Shown here piece by piece: positions 21,101 to 28,292 of a stretch of 64,000 nt of DNA. Numbering within the stretch: position 1 is the first letter of the stretch; the number at the start of each line of letters is the position of its first letter. The stretch is from contig NZ_CP030287.1 of assembly GCF_003287935.1 (NCBI RefSeq), positions 6,847,227 to 6,911,226 on the forward strand. The letters run 5' to 3'. The stretch is from Streptomyces sp. ICC1. GTDB lineage: Bacteria > Actinomycetota > Actinomycetes > Streptomycetales > Streptomycetaceae. Made by a program: the position numbers and the translations under genes. The notes beneath the pieces are model-generated. The model was given only the letters and a program-made list of their open reading frames with translations, searched no databases and was not told where the DNA came from.

Positions 21101-21446
21101 CTTCGATGACATCAGAAGCGGCCAGGGGTACTTCAAGTCATTGGGCACGGACGTCAAACTCGCCGTCGTCGCCGAGATCCTCACGCGCCTCATCCAACTC
21201 GGCGGCCGAACCCGCCGCGGCGGAGACCCCGGACTGCTGCGCCTCCTGGATGCGGCGTTCACCGACACTGCCTTCCACTCCACGCTCCCCGCACTCCTGG
21301 GCCAACTCCGCTCCGAGTGGACCGAACGCGGGGAGATGCCTCTGATCGAGGAGATCTACCGCACCACCATGACAGACGCCCTCCTCGGCCTGGCAGAACG
21401 CGCATCCGCGAACCTGGAAGAAGAACAGGAGTTCCCGCAGTGGTGA
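18186..21446 (+). CDS. DinG/XPD-like helicase of the pPIWI-RE system
   Basis: A 1086-residue superfamily-2 helicase. Walker A is 'HAPTGMGKN' (about 256-264) and Walker B 'VIIDEVDAL' (about 449-457). Between them are four cysteines ('SYSCPLT', 'EPCDQL', 'YACPWRGTCGKF') placed like the 4Fe-4S ligands of XPD/DinG helicases. Later motifs include 'RRAVIGMSATAYMP' and, near the C-terminus, 'RVERGLNIVDSAGRSLLHVA' and 'GGRTRRGGDPGLL' with the motif VI arginines. The N-terminal 250 residues would include the region called pPIWI_RE_Z in the family literature. ATG 18186 overlaps the nuclease stop (ATGA), and the end overlaps the PIWI gene start, so translation is coupled. Confidence 0.85.
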   Translation: MRSGNSGKFSVSGPLAVRAAVLLAARLFPNRAREEQAAWRHVVDLHDAHFLTTGQMHLWDAWPKLPDVDQVRVTRMLRQRPAFLASRTVFLDEAATLLKSGQATEFAQAEGEQQVLVLASAAAEAQIDVLLDELEHNAAKAASFPEPAQPGSYISDLRIRDPLSPSGRVVDVVYHLDYQGAPATSAVQTLRPAPAMEEVNIPFTELASIAKRLDERRGQTYRSKAVADIRKHARGQDGASVGEILRAAAGPLQVFHAPTGMGKNVLSELVALWCAQTGLVMSLVVPQSAQVLACVHRLRQDLDDLGVKAQVAPIISPASMQELAEQAASNPQDGPAFRSWVYREMSYSCPLTAHATVSSAAVDSWSPGQEPCDQLKANGPGGRTVYACPWRGTCGKFRHHRAAATASILVTNHANFLSGHIHTPLRGRPAPGRNMTTEQLLLHRSHLVIIDEVDALQALAFDRAARQVLLARDGSSNTPVRDLDAQFRQHCNRLDMSVEQYLRPLITHLMWLAESYVSHLVGGVIHPDRERRSMVVPRRWDGLIAARIFGLPTGERPSPQQMEAVSQLYKREGPLEFADTVEGLSELRSLLSSITDLSGGLDRLNHATLKLIEDAFSAITGETDEKRLHPLALFSARRAYLEEMRSILHRIVSVAGPLQGAGISATNDLADALASHVPWRAAPYGPLGRPLFAFSEAFDPSDRRQTTLHLKSYVGDPHTHIAYLGDVTALAHTGTRRAVIGMSATAYMPYAPRHHILQKPTWYVPDDVNGSLTVELQPGQDNGANIVVSGTDGEYRERAYEAMGRSLGRDLPPQLAAVTVDPETAHRAYALLAPTAYTAGPAIARGMIAAGVGASEICVAVRARDMASYERNPPGWVPIPSDRLEQFPYSVGHGRCRYLISPMARVERGLNIVDSAGRSLLHVACLVNRPVPVMEDPPVLLSMVNSIAYRHHQTGAHPAAELERLRIQAGHTFDDIRSGQGYFKSLGTDVKLAVVAEILTRLIQLGGRTRRGGDPGLLRLLDAAFTDTAFHSTLPALLGQLRSEWTERGEMPLIEEIYRTTMTDALLGLAERASANLEEEQEFPQW

Positions 21447-24067
21447 ACACCGACAGCGACCAGAGCCTCTTCACCCTGTCCTTCCCCATGGACGATCGGC
21501 TCCTGGGCGAGGTGTACGTCTACCCTCAATCGGAGCAGTTCCCCTCCACTTGGAACCGGCTGCCCAAGCCCAGGGGCAAGGACGCCATGCAGCCGATCGC
21601 CTCCCTGCAAACGGCCGCCCGCGCTGTCACCGGGGAACGCCTGGTGTTCACAGACCCCAACCGCCCGGCATTCAACGGCCCCTGGGCCAGGCGCACCCTC
21701 CTCATCACCCCCAGCCCGCTCGACCCTTTGGCGATCGGCAACCTGGTCCGCGAATGGGAAGCCCGTATCCCTGGCCACGAGCGGCACGACACCCTCGCCC
21801 CCCTGCTGGATCTCCAAGTCGGCGGGCCCTACGCACTCAGGGACATCCTGCAGCGCGACACCCAAGGACGCATCACCGGACCGTACTGGGCGTTCAGGGT
21901 CGCTGGCTGGCAACTGGCGAACCTGCTTGCCAGCCAGCCCATGCCCATCGACGACCAACTGCCTGCGCCCCTGCCGTTCCTCCTCGACAGCGACGGCGAC
22001 CTTCTCGCTTGGCAATCCCCGCTCACCCACGAGAAGTCGTGGACAGACGAAGAGAGCGGCAAACGGCGGCGGATCGTCGGCTACGCGATGGAGCGCATCC
22101 ACATCGAAGTCGAACCAGCACCGGGCGGGCGCATCCTCGTCGCCCACCTCTCGGCACGCATCTCCCGCGTCGCCAACCACTGGAAAGGCATCCGGAACGC
22201 CCTCGTACGTCACTCCGTGAACCCCAACGTGATCCTCAAGGCCCCGATCCGAACGCGCTGGGAGAAGGGGCCGGGCGGCTTTATGCAGCCGAAGTCAGTT
22301 GACTACCACGGAGCCACCGCCCAGATCGTCGAGGCATGCGGCGTCGGCCGGCTGCCCGAGCCGCCCACCGATCTCGATGAGCTGAGCGAAGTACGGGGCG
22401 TGCACCGCACGGGCAAACACCCGATCGAGAAAGGCGCTGGCGCAATGTTCCTCGCCAAGCTAGAGGAACATGCAACCCGGGTATTCGATCAGGCACCGGT
22501 CACCTATCAGGCCACCAGCGTCAAGATCAGCAAACCCACCGTCGACTTCCGACCCTACGTACCGGCTGACAAGATCGCTCCTGCCCTGGCCAACGCTGAC
22601 ATCGCAGCTCTGCGCACTGTCGTCGTCTACGAGTCGACAGAGTGGAAACGACGGGTTCTTGGACAACTCGCCCGTGACTACAGCCTCCCCGCCCTAGCCG
22701 GACTCGCCGACGAGAAGCCGCTCCAGGTAGTCCCCGGCTTCGAGCTAGTGGCCATGCACTTGCCTGAGCTCGTCCGCCACGGTGACCAGGACCGCGGCCT
22801 GATCCTCAACAGCCTTCCCTGGTTCAAGCGCACAGCCGAACGCGACCTCGTCACGGCCCTGTGCGAGACCCGATATCTCACTGACCAGGAGAAGGAGAAC
22901 AGAGTTACCGACGCCAAGCACGCCCTCAAAGACCTGTTCGCCGAACGAGGCATCCCCTCCCAGTTCATCACCATGGACTCCGACCCCGGAGACCCCTACC
23001 GGATGAACATGCGCGACCGGGTAGAGCGCTCAAAAGCCCGCAAAGCAGGCTCACCGGACCCCGCTGTGGACTACAAAGACGACAACGCAGTCCAGATCGC
23101 ACTTGGCAGCCTGCAGTCCGACTCCGGCATCATCGACAACCGCCTGGCCGGCACCGCGTTCCACCGCAACGCCAAAGACACCGCCCTGGACCGAGAAGCC
23201 GTCGCCGTCGGACTGTGGACCCGCCTCCACCGCTTCGAAGAAGCCACCGGCCGCCCCAAACGCGCCGCCGTCCTGGCCATCACCCTCGTCGCCATGCGGA
23301 TCACACAGGGGGAAGACGAGTACTGGCCCACCCTGATGTACAGCGACCAAGGCTGGCAGCGCCTCGCCCGGGCCCGCGCACTCCACCACACCGGCCCCAT
23401 CGGCAAGAAGGGCCACCATCTACGCAAAGAACAGCAGGGTCCCGACCACGTCTGCGACTACGTAGACCGGGCCCTAGCCGCCCTCACCCAGCGTTATCCC
23501 CTCATCGTCTTCACCGAACAGCGCAAAGGCATCTGGCCTGGCCTGTCCAACGAGAGACTGGGCGACCCGAGGATCCCGGGACAACAACTCATCGCACAAG
23601 GCTGGGACATCTCAGTCGTCCGTGTCGGCAACGGACAAGGAACCCCGCAGCCATCCCGACGCATCGGTGGTGGAGGGAAACTCCCCAAGAACCCCGAGCA
23701 ACCTGTCATGCCCGAAAAGCTCCTCTACCGATCCGACCACGGTGGTGTCCCCTCGTGGCTGTTCGCCGGCCAATCCCGCCAGCATGCTGGCGGCCAAAGG
23801 ACCGGTACCCAGCACACACGCCGCACGCTGCCCAGCGGCCAAATTGCCCAGATGAGTTCCCCGTTCCACGCCATGACCCGCAGCGAGTACGTCGTAGCGC
23901 ACCCTGGGGCATGGCGCGAGGAACAACTCACCGGCCTCGCAGCCCGCATCTCAGAGCAAGCGGCCATGTGGGATGGCCGCACCAACCTTCCCGCCCCCCT
24001 TCACCTCGCCAAGAGCGCAGACGAGAAGCATCCGGGCTTTATGGACCAAGAGGGACTGAATGATTGA
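21440..24067 (+). CDS. pPIWI-RE family PIWI/Argonaute-like protein
   Basis: An 875-residue protein with the layout of the pPIWI-RE clade: a long N-terminal X-like region, a middle (MID-like) part around 440-560 and a C-terminal RNase H-fold PIWI part from about 540. C-terminal family features are 'VDRALAALTQRYPLIVFTEQ', 'GWDISVVRVGNGQGTPQPS' (R728) and 'FHAMTRSEYVVAHPG' (R814, E816). These are candidates for the Arg and Glu that name the family. I could not confirm a full catalytic acidic set by eye. There is no PAZ domain, as expected. GTG 21440 (GGAG 8 bases upstream) or GTG 21443 starts it. Likely role: nucleic-acid-guided recognition in defence against plasmids or phage, with the nuclease and helicase as partners. 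Confidence 0.82.
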   Translation: MVNTDSDQSLFTLSFPMDDRLLGEVYVYPQSEQFPSTWNRLPKPRGKDAMQPIASLQTAARAVTGERLVFTDPNRPAFNGPWARRTLLITPSPLDPLAIGNLVREWEARIPGHERHDTLAPLLDLQVGGPYALRDILQRDTQGRITGPYWAFRVAGWQLANLLASQPMPIDDQLPAPLPFLLDSDGDLLAWQSPLTHEKSWTDEESGKRRRIVGYAMERIHIEVEPAPGGRILVAHLSARISRVANHWKGIRNALVRHSVNPNVILKAPIRTRWEKGPGGFMQPKSVDYHGATAQIVEACGVGRLPEPPTDLDELSEVRGVHRTGKHPIEKGAGAMFLAKLEEHATRVFDQAPVTYQATSVKISKPTVDFRPYVPADKIAPALANADIAALRTVVVYESTEWKRRVLGQLARDYSLPALAGLADEKPLQVVPGFELVAMHLPELVRHGDQDRGLILNSLPWFKRTAERDLVTALCETRYLTDQEKENRVTDAKHALKDLFAERGIPSQFITMDSDPGDPYRMNMRDRVERSKARKAGSPDPAVDYKDDNAVQIALGSLQSDSGIIDNRLAGTAFHRNAKDTALDREAVAVGLWTRLHRFEEATGRPKRAAVLAITLVAMRITQGEDEYWPTLMYSDQGWQRLARARALHHTGPIGKKGHHLRKEQQGPDHVCDYVDRALAALTQRYPLIVFTEQRKGIWPGLSNERLGDPRIPGQQLIAQGWDISVVRVGNGQGTPQPSRRIGGGGKLPKNPEQPVMPEKLLYRSDHGGVPSWLFAGQSRQHAGGQRTGTQHTRRTLPSGQIAQMSSPFHAMTRSEYVVAHPGAWREEQLTGLAARISEQAAMWDGRTNLPAPLHLAKSADEKHPGFMDQEGLND

Positions 24068-24140
24068 AATGACGAAACGCTCCTGGCCCTTCGGAGAATT
24101 CCCCATCTGAAGTTGCTCCGACAGGGAGGCAAATCTGCCC

Positions 24141-24217
24141 GGACGGCCGTACCACAGACAGGAGTGTGGGTGCCCCTGTCCCCCCACGACCTGGGGATTC
24201 CTGCTGTGCGGCCGTCC
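24141..24217 (+). terminator. Long stem-loop after the pPIWI-RE operon
   Basis: GGACGGCCG at 24141-24149 pairs perfectly with CGGCCGTCC at 24209-24217. Pairing continues inward with two or three mismatches to 24157/24201, and the loop holds a smaller GTGGG/CCCAC hairpin. It lies 73 bases after the PIWI stop. It may be the operon terminator, but the structured loop leaves a small RNA possible. Confidence 0.45.
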
Positions 24218-24409
24218 AACTTCACCTTCGGCGCCCCACCCTCGTACCCTGCGCAGGGGCGGCTGGCTGGCGAAGGTCCAGAAGGACGGCACGCATCATA
24301 CGTCGCGGGATACATCATCTCTGCGTGAGGGACGGGCAACACGCTGGTCGGGCAGCACACGGCACAGCAGGTCGATATCCGGCACGCGGCTGTGAGCATG
24401 ATGGGCTGC

Positions 24410-24433
24410 GCTGCTGCTGCTGCTGCTGCTGCT
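24410..24433 (+). repeat. (GCT)8 trinucleotide repeat
   Basis: Eight perfect GCT copies sit in the 522-base gap between the pPIWI-RE operon and the convergent helicase. Neither strand shows a credible gene around it. The rest of the gap holds the stem-loop at 24141-24217 and nothing else recognised. Confidence 0.9.
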
Positions 24434-24589
24434 TGGCGTGGGGCGTGCTGATGGTATGTCCCGGTCTGGACCGGGCTGCTGGCGATAGACGCCCTTGAGG
24501 GAGCTGTAGCGAGCTGTTCAATCTCTGGCACGGGCGCTGCCCGAGCAGGTAGCCGACGGCGAATGCGGCGTCCGAGCTGGCGACGCCCA

Positions 24590-27118
24590 TCACGCCCACC
24601 TCATGCCGACTTTGGAGAGCTGCTCCGTCCGCTGGGGCGTGAGGGTGGAGGCTCGGGTGCGTTGGTTGGCGATCCACGCACCGAGCCTGAGTTCGACGTC
24701 CCGCTGTGCCTGGTCCTGGCTGTCGCCACCGATGGTGATCGTCTCGATGTGCTTGCGGGGCACAGTCAGGTGCCCCTCGCGGGCGAAGAACTGGGTCGCA
24801 GCGTCATAGTGCAGCTCCCACTTGTCCGCCTGGCTGGTGCGGGGCTTCGGCTTCTCGTCCTCGCCGGCAGGTGCGATCCCGAGGACGTGTTGGCACATCC
24901 ACTGCTGCACACTGGTGAGTTGGTCCCATCCGTGTCGGACGGAGGTGACCCACCGGCCGAGGTCCTCGCCCTGGCACATGGTCTCGCCCGCAGCGGTGGG
25001 CAGGTCCTGGCCGGTGCCGAGATGGCGGCGGACGAGGTGGAAGCAGCGCTGCCAGGCCACCGGCCAAACGGGGCACCATGCGGGGTCGATCGCCTCCAGC
25101 TGCTCGCGGCGTTCCTGCGTCATCGTCCAGGCCGATGAGTGGACTGGCAGTCCCTGGGTGCGCCGCTGCTCGATCTCCGTGGCCTTGCGGGCCGCGGCTC
25201 GCGCGTTCTTCAGCCAGATTCCCACCGCCGCGCCTTGGTAGGTGGCGTCCACCGGCGCCAAGAGGTGTCCGTGTTCGGCGGCCCAGCCATGTGCGGCGGA
25301 CAGGCCTTCTTCCCAGTTGACGTCGTAGTGGGACCAGATCATGCCGAGTTTCTCCAGCTGCCGGGCGCGTTCCTGGCTCATGCCGCCGCGGTTGTAGAGG
25401 CGCCTAGCGTCGGCGATCCACTGTCCGAGGGGGAAGGCGGCGAGGGTGGCTGGCCAGCGGGATGTCGCCGTGGCCTCTACGGCGGGGACGCGAAAGGTGG
25501 ACGGGACGCGGAGGTCGCCCTGGGTGCGGGCGTAAATGACGGCGGCCTCGATCCCGCGTCGCCAGTGTTCGTGTTCGGGGTTGAGGACACGCAGGTTGAT
25601 GAACGCGGAGAGCGCGGCTGGGTCGCGGGGCGTGGAGAACTTGAGCAGGGCCTTGGCGGGCGCGCTGACGTCTCTGGAGCCGTCCCTGCTTCCATTGCTG
25701 TTCATGGCGCTGTTCGTGGTGCTGGGCTTATAGCGGCTCGGCGCCTGTGGTTCGGCGAGGGTTTCCACGATCCGGGCGTCGTGGGCCCGGAGTGCTGCCA
25801 GGAGCTTGGCGAGTCCGCCGTACGCTCGGCTGGTGAGCATGTTGTCTGGCGTCTCGCCGGGTCCGAGGAGGACCGGCACGACGAGGGAAGCCACCTTCCC
25901 TTCGTCGGGCTGCATGCGCAGGGCGCGGCCGACGGCTTGAACGAGGTCGGGCATGGAGCCGCGGACGTCGGCCCAGTAGACGGAGTCGCAGGTGCGGGTG
26001 TCGACGCCTTCACCGAGCACCTTCACGGAGGACAGGTAGGCCTTCTCCACGGTGGTGCCATCCGTGGCGATGCTGTCGGCGAATTCGGCGAGGACACGGC
26101 GCCGATGGAGCGGCCTGTGTTCCCCGCACAGCCAGTCCGCCCAGATGGTGGCCGGGTAGAGCTCAGGGTCCACGTTGTTCAGCTGCGCGGTGACGTCGGG
26201 GAGGCCGACCGCGAAGGCCTCGGCTTCTTTGACAACGTGGTGGAAGACGAGCGTCCTGCGGAAGTCTTCCACCGAGGACGCTTTCACCAGCGAGGTCTGC
26301 AGAGCGGCGATCCGGGCCCCCCGGACCTCCTCGGAGCGGGCCTCGGTGCCCAGGAGCTGCGCGGCTTGGAGTTGGGGATCGGTGATGTCGACGCAGACAA
26401 CTTGGTAGGGGGCACAGATTCCCCTGTCGATGGCTTCTGAGAGTGTCAGGGTGTAGCAGCGGCTGCCGAAGGTGCCGTGGGGAGTGTCGTCCATGCTCGC
26501 GACCAGCTCGCCGGGGACTCGGGCTCCGTTGTTTCCCAATTGCCACAGCCTTGGTGTGGCTGTCATATACAGGCGTCGGAGCGCCGGGATGCGTGTGTTG
26601 TCGTGGATGACCGCCCAGGGTTTCCCGATCCGGCCTGACGTTCGGTGAGCCTCGTCGACCACGATGAGGTCCCATGCCGGAAGGCCAGCGCTGTGTGCCT
26701 TTTCCAGCGTGCCCAGGCCGAGAGAGGCGTAGGTGGCGTAGACGGTGACCTCGTTCAGGCCCCGGGTCCATTCGACGAGCTCGTCCGCGTCCGTGGTGTT
26801 GGGGAAGGGCGCCTCTTCACCGCGGAGCGAGGACACGCCGATCGCCGGGCTCTGGCGGCCGCCGTCGCGCCATGCTGCCTCGGTCTGGGCGAGCAGGTCC
26901 AGCGAGGGCACCAGGACCAGCACACGGTCTGCGTGGAGCTCCTGTGCACTGTGGATCGCGACGCGGGTTTTTCCGGATCCGGTCGCCATGATCACCTGCG
27001 TGCGGAGCCCTCTTTCGGGAACTGGTGATCCTGTGGGCGGCTCAAGGGCGTGCAGGACCGCATCGATGGCTTCTCGCTGGGCGGCCTCGCGCTGGTCGAC
27101 GCGGTTGGTGGTCGGCAT
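24590..27118 (-). CDS. DEAD/DEAH-type helicase with helicase-associated domains
   Basis: An 842-residue SF2 helicase. Motif I is 'VIMATGSGKTRVAIHSAQ' (about 44-60), motif II 'LIVVDEAHRTSGRIG', motif III 'LYMTATPRLW' and motif VI 'DLVQAVGRALRMQPDEG'. From about residue 520 there are four helicase-associated repeats with the spaced Trp/Leu pattern ('GIEAAVIYARTQGDLRVPS', 'LGQWIADARR', 'QLEKLGMIWSHYD', then 'EEGLSAAHGWAAEHGHL' and two more, ending 'QLSKVGMRWA'). HA-helicases are common in actinobacterial plasmids, chromosome ends and mobile islands; their substrate is not settled. AGGAGG lies 11 bases before the ATG. It converges on the pPIWI-RE operon and matches the remnant at 16514. Confidence 0.85.
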   Translation of the reverse strand: MPTTNRVDQREAAQREAIDAVLHALEPPTGSPVPERGLRTQVIMATGSGKTRVAIHSAQELHADRVLVLVPSLDLLAQTEAAWRDGGRQSPAIGVSSLRGEEAPFPNTTDADELVEWTRGLNEVTVYATYASLGLGTLEKAHSAGLPAWDLIVVDEAHRTSGRIGKPWAVIHDNTRIPALRRLYMTATPRLWQLGNNGARVPGELVASMDDTPHGTFGSRCYTLTLSEAIDRGICAPYQVVCVDITDPQLQAAQLLGTEARSEEVRGARIAALQTSLVKASSVEDFRRTLVFHHVVKEAEAFAVGLPDVTAQLNNVDPELYPATIWADWLCGEHRPLHRRRVLAEFADSIATDGTTVEKAYLSSVKVLGEGVDTRTCDSVYWADVRGSMPDLVQAVGRALRMQPDEGKVASLVVPVLLGPGETPDNMLTSRAYGGLAKLLAALRAHDARIVETLAEPQAPSRYKPSTTNSAMNSNGSRDGSRDVSAPAKALLKFSTPRDPAALSAFINLRVLNPEHEHWRRGIEAAVIYARTQGDLRVPSTFRVPAVEATATSRWPATLAAFPLGQWIADARRLYNRGGMSQERARQLEKLGMIWSHYDVNWEEGLSAAHGWAAEHGHLLAPVDATYQGAAVGIWLKNARAAARKATEIEQRRTQGLPVHSSAWTMTQERREQLEAIDPAWCPVWPVAWQRCFHLVRRHLGTGQDLPTAAGETMCQGEDLGRWVTSVRHGWDQLTSVQQWMCQHVLGIAPAGEDEKPKPRTSQADKWELHYDAATQFFAREGHLTVPRKHIETITIGGDSQDQAQRDVELRLGAWIANQRTRASTLTPQRTEQLSKVGMRWA

Positions 27119-27354
27119 ATCGGCCCTGTCCTCCTGGGCGGTCTGGTCGATTTGAGGAGGTGGGAAACGGCTGATGTGTACGGAGGTGGAACGACGGGAC
27201 GGTGATCGGCCTGGGTAGCTGTTCAGGCTGGCCGGGTGAGAGCCGACAAGGAGCTGCTACCCATCCACACGCTGGGCAGATGCGTCGATCCACACGATGC
27301 GGTGAAATACTTCCTGACCAGGCCTGGAGCCAGGTCCCACTCTGCTATCCACTT

Positions 27355-27454
27355 CTCAACGAACCTCAAGCTGCGCCCCGGGGACGGCCGCGAGCCCTGG
27401 ACGCTGGGCTAGCCCGAACCGCGGCAGGAATCGGGCCCGCGCAGGTTCGTTGAG
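27355..27454. repeat. 12-bp inverted repeat in the gap upstream of the HA-helicase
   Basis: CTCAACGAACCT (27355-27366) and AGGTTCGTTGAG (27443-27454) are perfect reverse complements 76 bases apart. They lie in the 713-base gap between the helicase start and the protease inhibitor. The gap also holds an A-rich stretch near 27540 and the direct-repeat copy at 27621. No tRNA or integrase is visible, so an attachment-site role is only a guess. Confidence 0.5.
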
Positions 27455-27620
27455 TTCTGCGCACATTCATTGATGCGAGAGCCGCTGTCGCAGGTCAGTG
27501 GATCTGGTACGAGATGATCTTTCCAGAGTCTAGCTATGAGAAAAATTGAAGCACTCTTGTTGGAAGGCTGTTTCGACGAGGTCTCCTCAAGGCTTCGTGA
27601 CCATGTTTTCCTCTTTGGCA

Positions 27621-27753
27621 GCCGGCCCGCGGAGCGGGCTTGGTTCTGGAAACGGAGTCATGGAAGGCCTCAGGGCGGGGGAGTGAAGCGGATCCGCCCA
27701 ACAGGCCTCAGGCCCGGACCCTGTGAAACGGGGCCACCTCTGTGCGAAGCGGG
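27621..27753 (+). repeat. Direct repeat, copy 1, left of the protease inhibitor
   Basis: About 133 bases matching the stretch at 28043-28181 in the same orientation and with the same order of blocks. These are a ..GCGGAGC(G/A)GG.. start, a central GGGGGAG(T/C)G(A/G)AGCGGA stretch, GTGAAACGGGG(C/T)CACCTCT and a GCGGGAG end. Identity is imperfect, roughly three quarters by eye. Together the copies frame a unit that contains only the inhibitor gene. Confidence 0.6.
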
Positions 27754-27831
27754 AGCCCCAAGTTCCACACAGCGGTGGCCTGTAGCGTCGAGCGGAGCCG
27801 GACGAAGCGATCATCACCTTTGGAGGGGCTG

Positions 27832-28029
27832 ATGGAGGCGAAGAGCGTGTGGCCGGAGCTGATGGGCAAGTCGGCGGAGGAGGCCGGTCGGCAGATCGGG
27901 GCGGAGTTTCCGGAGATTACGGTCCATGTGGTGCCTGAGGGCAGCATGGTGACGATGGACTTCAATGAGCAGCGGGTGAGGCTGTTCGTGAAGGACGGCA
28001 AAGTGGTCGGGGAACCCAGGCGCGGGTAG
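27832..28029 (+). CDS. Potato inhibitor I family serine protease inhibitor
   Basis: A 65-residue protein with the eglin c/CI-2 pattern: 'VWPELMGKSAEEAGRQI' (the WPELVG start and helix), 'VHVVPEGSMVTMDF' (the exposed binding loop) and 'QRVRLFVKDGKVVGEPRRG' (the C-terminal strands and Gly end). By alignment with eglin c the scissile bond is Met-Asp in 'VTMDF', so the P1 residue is Met. This fits inhibition of subtilisin, chymotrypsin or elastase types. There is no Cys and no signal peptide, so it is either cytosolic or exported by another route. ATG 27832 is preceded by GGAGGGG at 27822. The gene is flanked by direct repeats. Confidence 0.85.
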   Translation: MEAKSVWPELMGKSAEEAGRQIGAEFPEITVHVVPEGSMVTMDFNEQRVRLFVKDGKVVGEPRRG

Positions 28030-28042
28030 TCCTTGCTGCCAG

Positions 28043-28181
28043 CTTGGCCTGCGGAGCAGGCCTGGGGTCCTGGAGGCGGAGCCGGAAGGGCCCTGGGGTG
28101 GGGGAGCGGAGCGGACCCGCTCAACGGGCCGCAGGCCGGGACCCCGTGAAACGGGGTCACCTCTCGCGCGGAGCGCGGGAG
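28043..28181 (+). repeat. Direct repeat, copy 2, right of the protease inhibitor
   Basis: The right-hand copy of the element at 27621-27753. It begins 14 bases after the inhibitor stop. It carries internal short palindromes (CTGCGGAGCAGG, GACCCCGTGAAACGGGGTC) that the left copy partly shares, which hints at a structured or mobile element of MITE-like size. Confidence 0.6.
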
Positions 28182-28203
28182 GTCTGGGGCCTGCGGAGCA
28201 GGT

Positions 28204-28273
28204 CGGTTCTGGTCCAGTCCCGACACCTACCGCCACTCTCTGTCTCTCAACGTCAAATGTGTATAAGATCCAT
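28204..28273 (+). other. Probable Nextera adapter remnant (assembly artefact)
   Basis: Laid without gaps on the 70-base P5-index-Read1-mosaic-end adapter, the last part matches well: 28251-28268 agrees at 17 of 18 positions with CGTCAGATGTGTATAAGA. The P5 part is weaker (12 of 29 by my count, with a run around 28220-28230), and the first half of the Read1 primer hardly matches. The 70-base register is the same as in the two clearer copies at 51116 and 62640. The genes to the left and right may therefore not be neighbours in the genome. Confidence 0.72.
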
Positions 28274-28292
28274 CCCCGAAAGGTCCCACCCG

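Noticed and set aside
24315..24677. A minus-strand frame with a polyglutamine stretch from the GCT repeat.
   Set aside because: No family-like sequence or ribosome-binding site, and it overlaps the helicase end; the repeat is better treated as intergenic.
27536..27832. A possible 98-residue protein from ATG 27536.
   Set aside because: It runs through the direct-repeat element, has no ribosome-binding site and no protein-like composition.
28258..28268. TATAAGAT as a strong -10 promoter box for the unknown cluster.
   Set aside because: It is part of the 17-of-18 match to the Nextera Read1/mosaic-end sequence, so it is probably not native.
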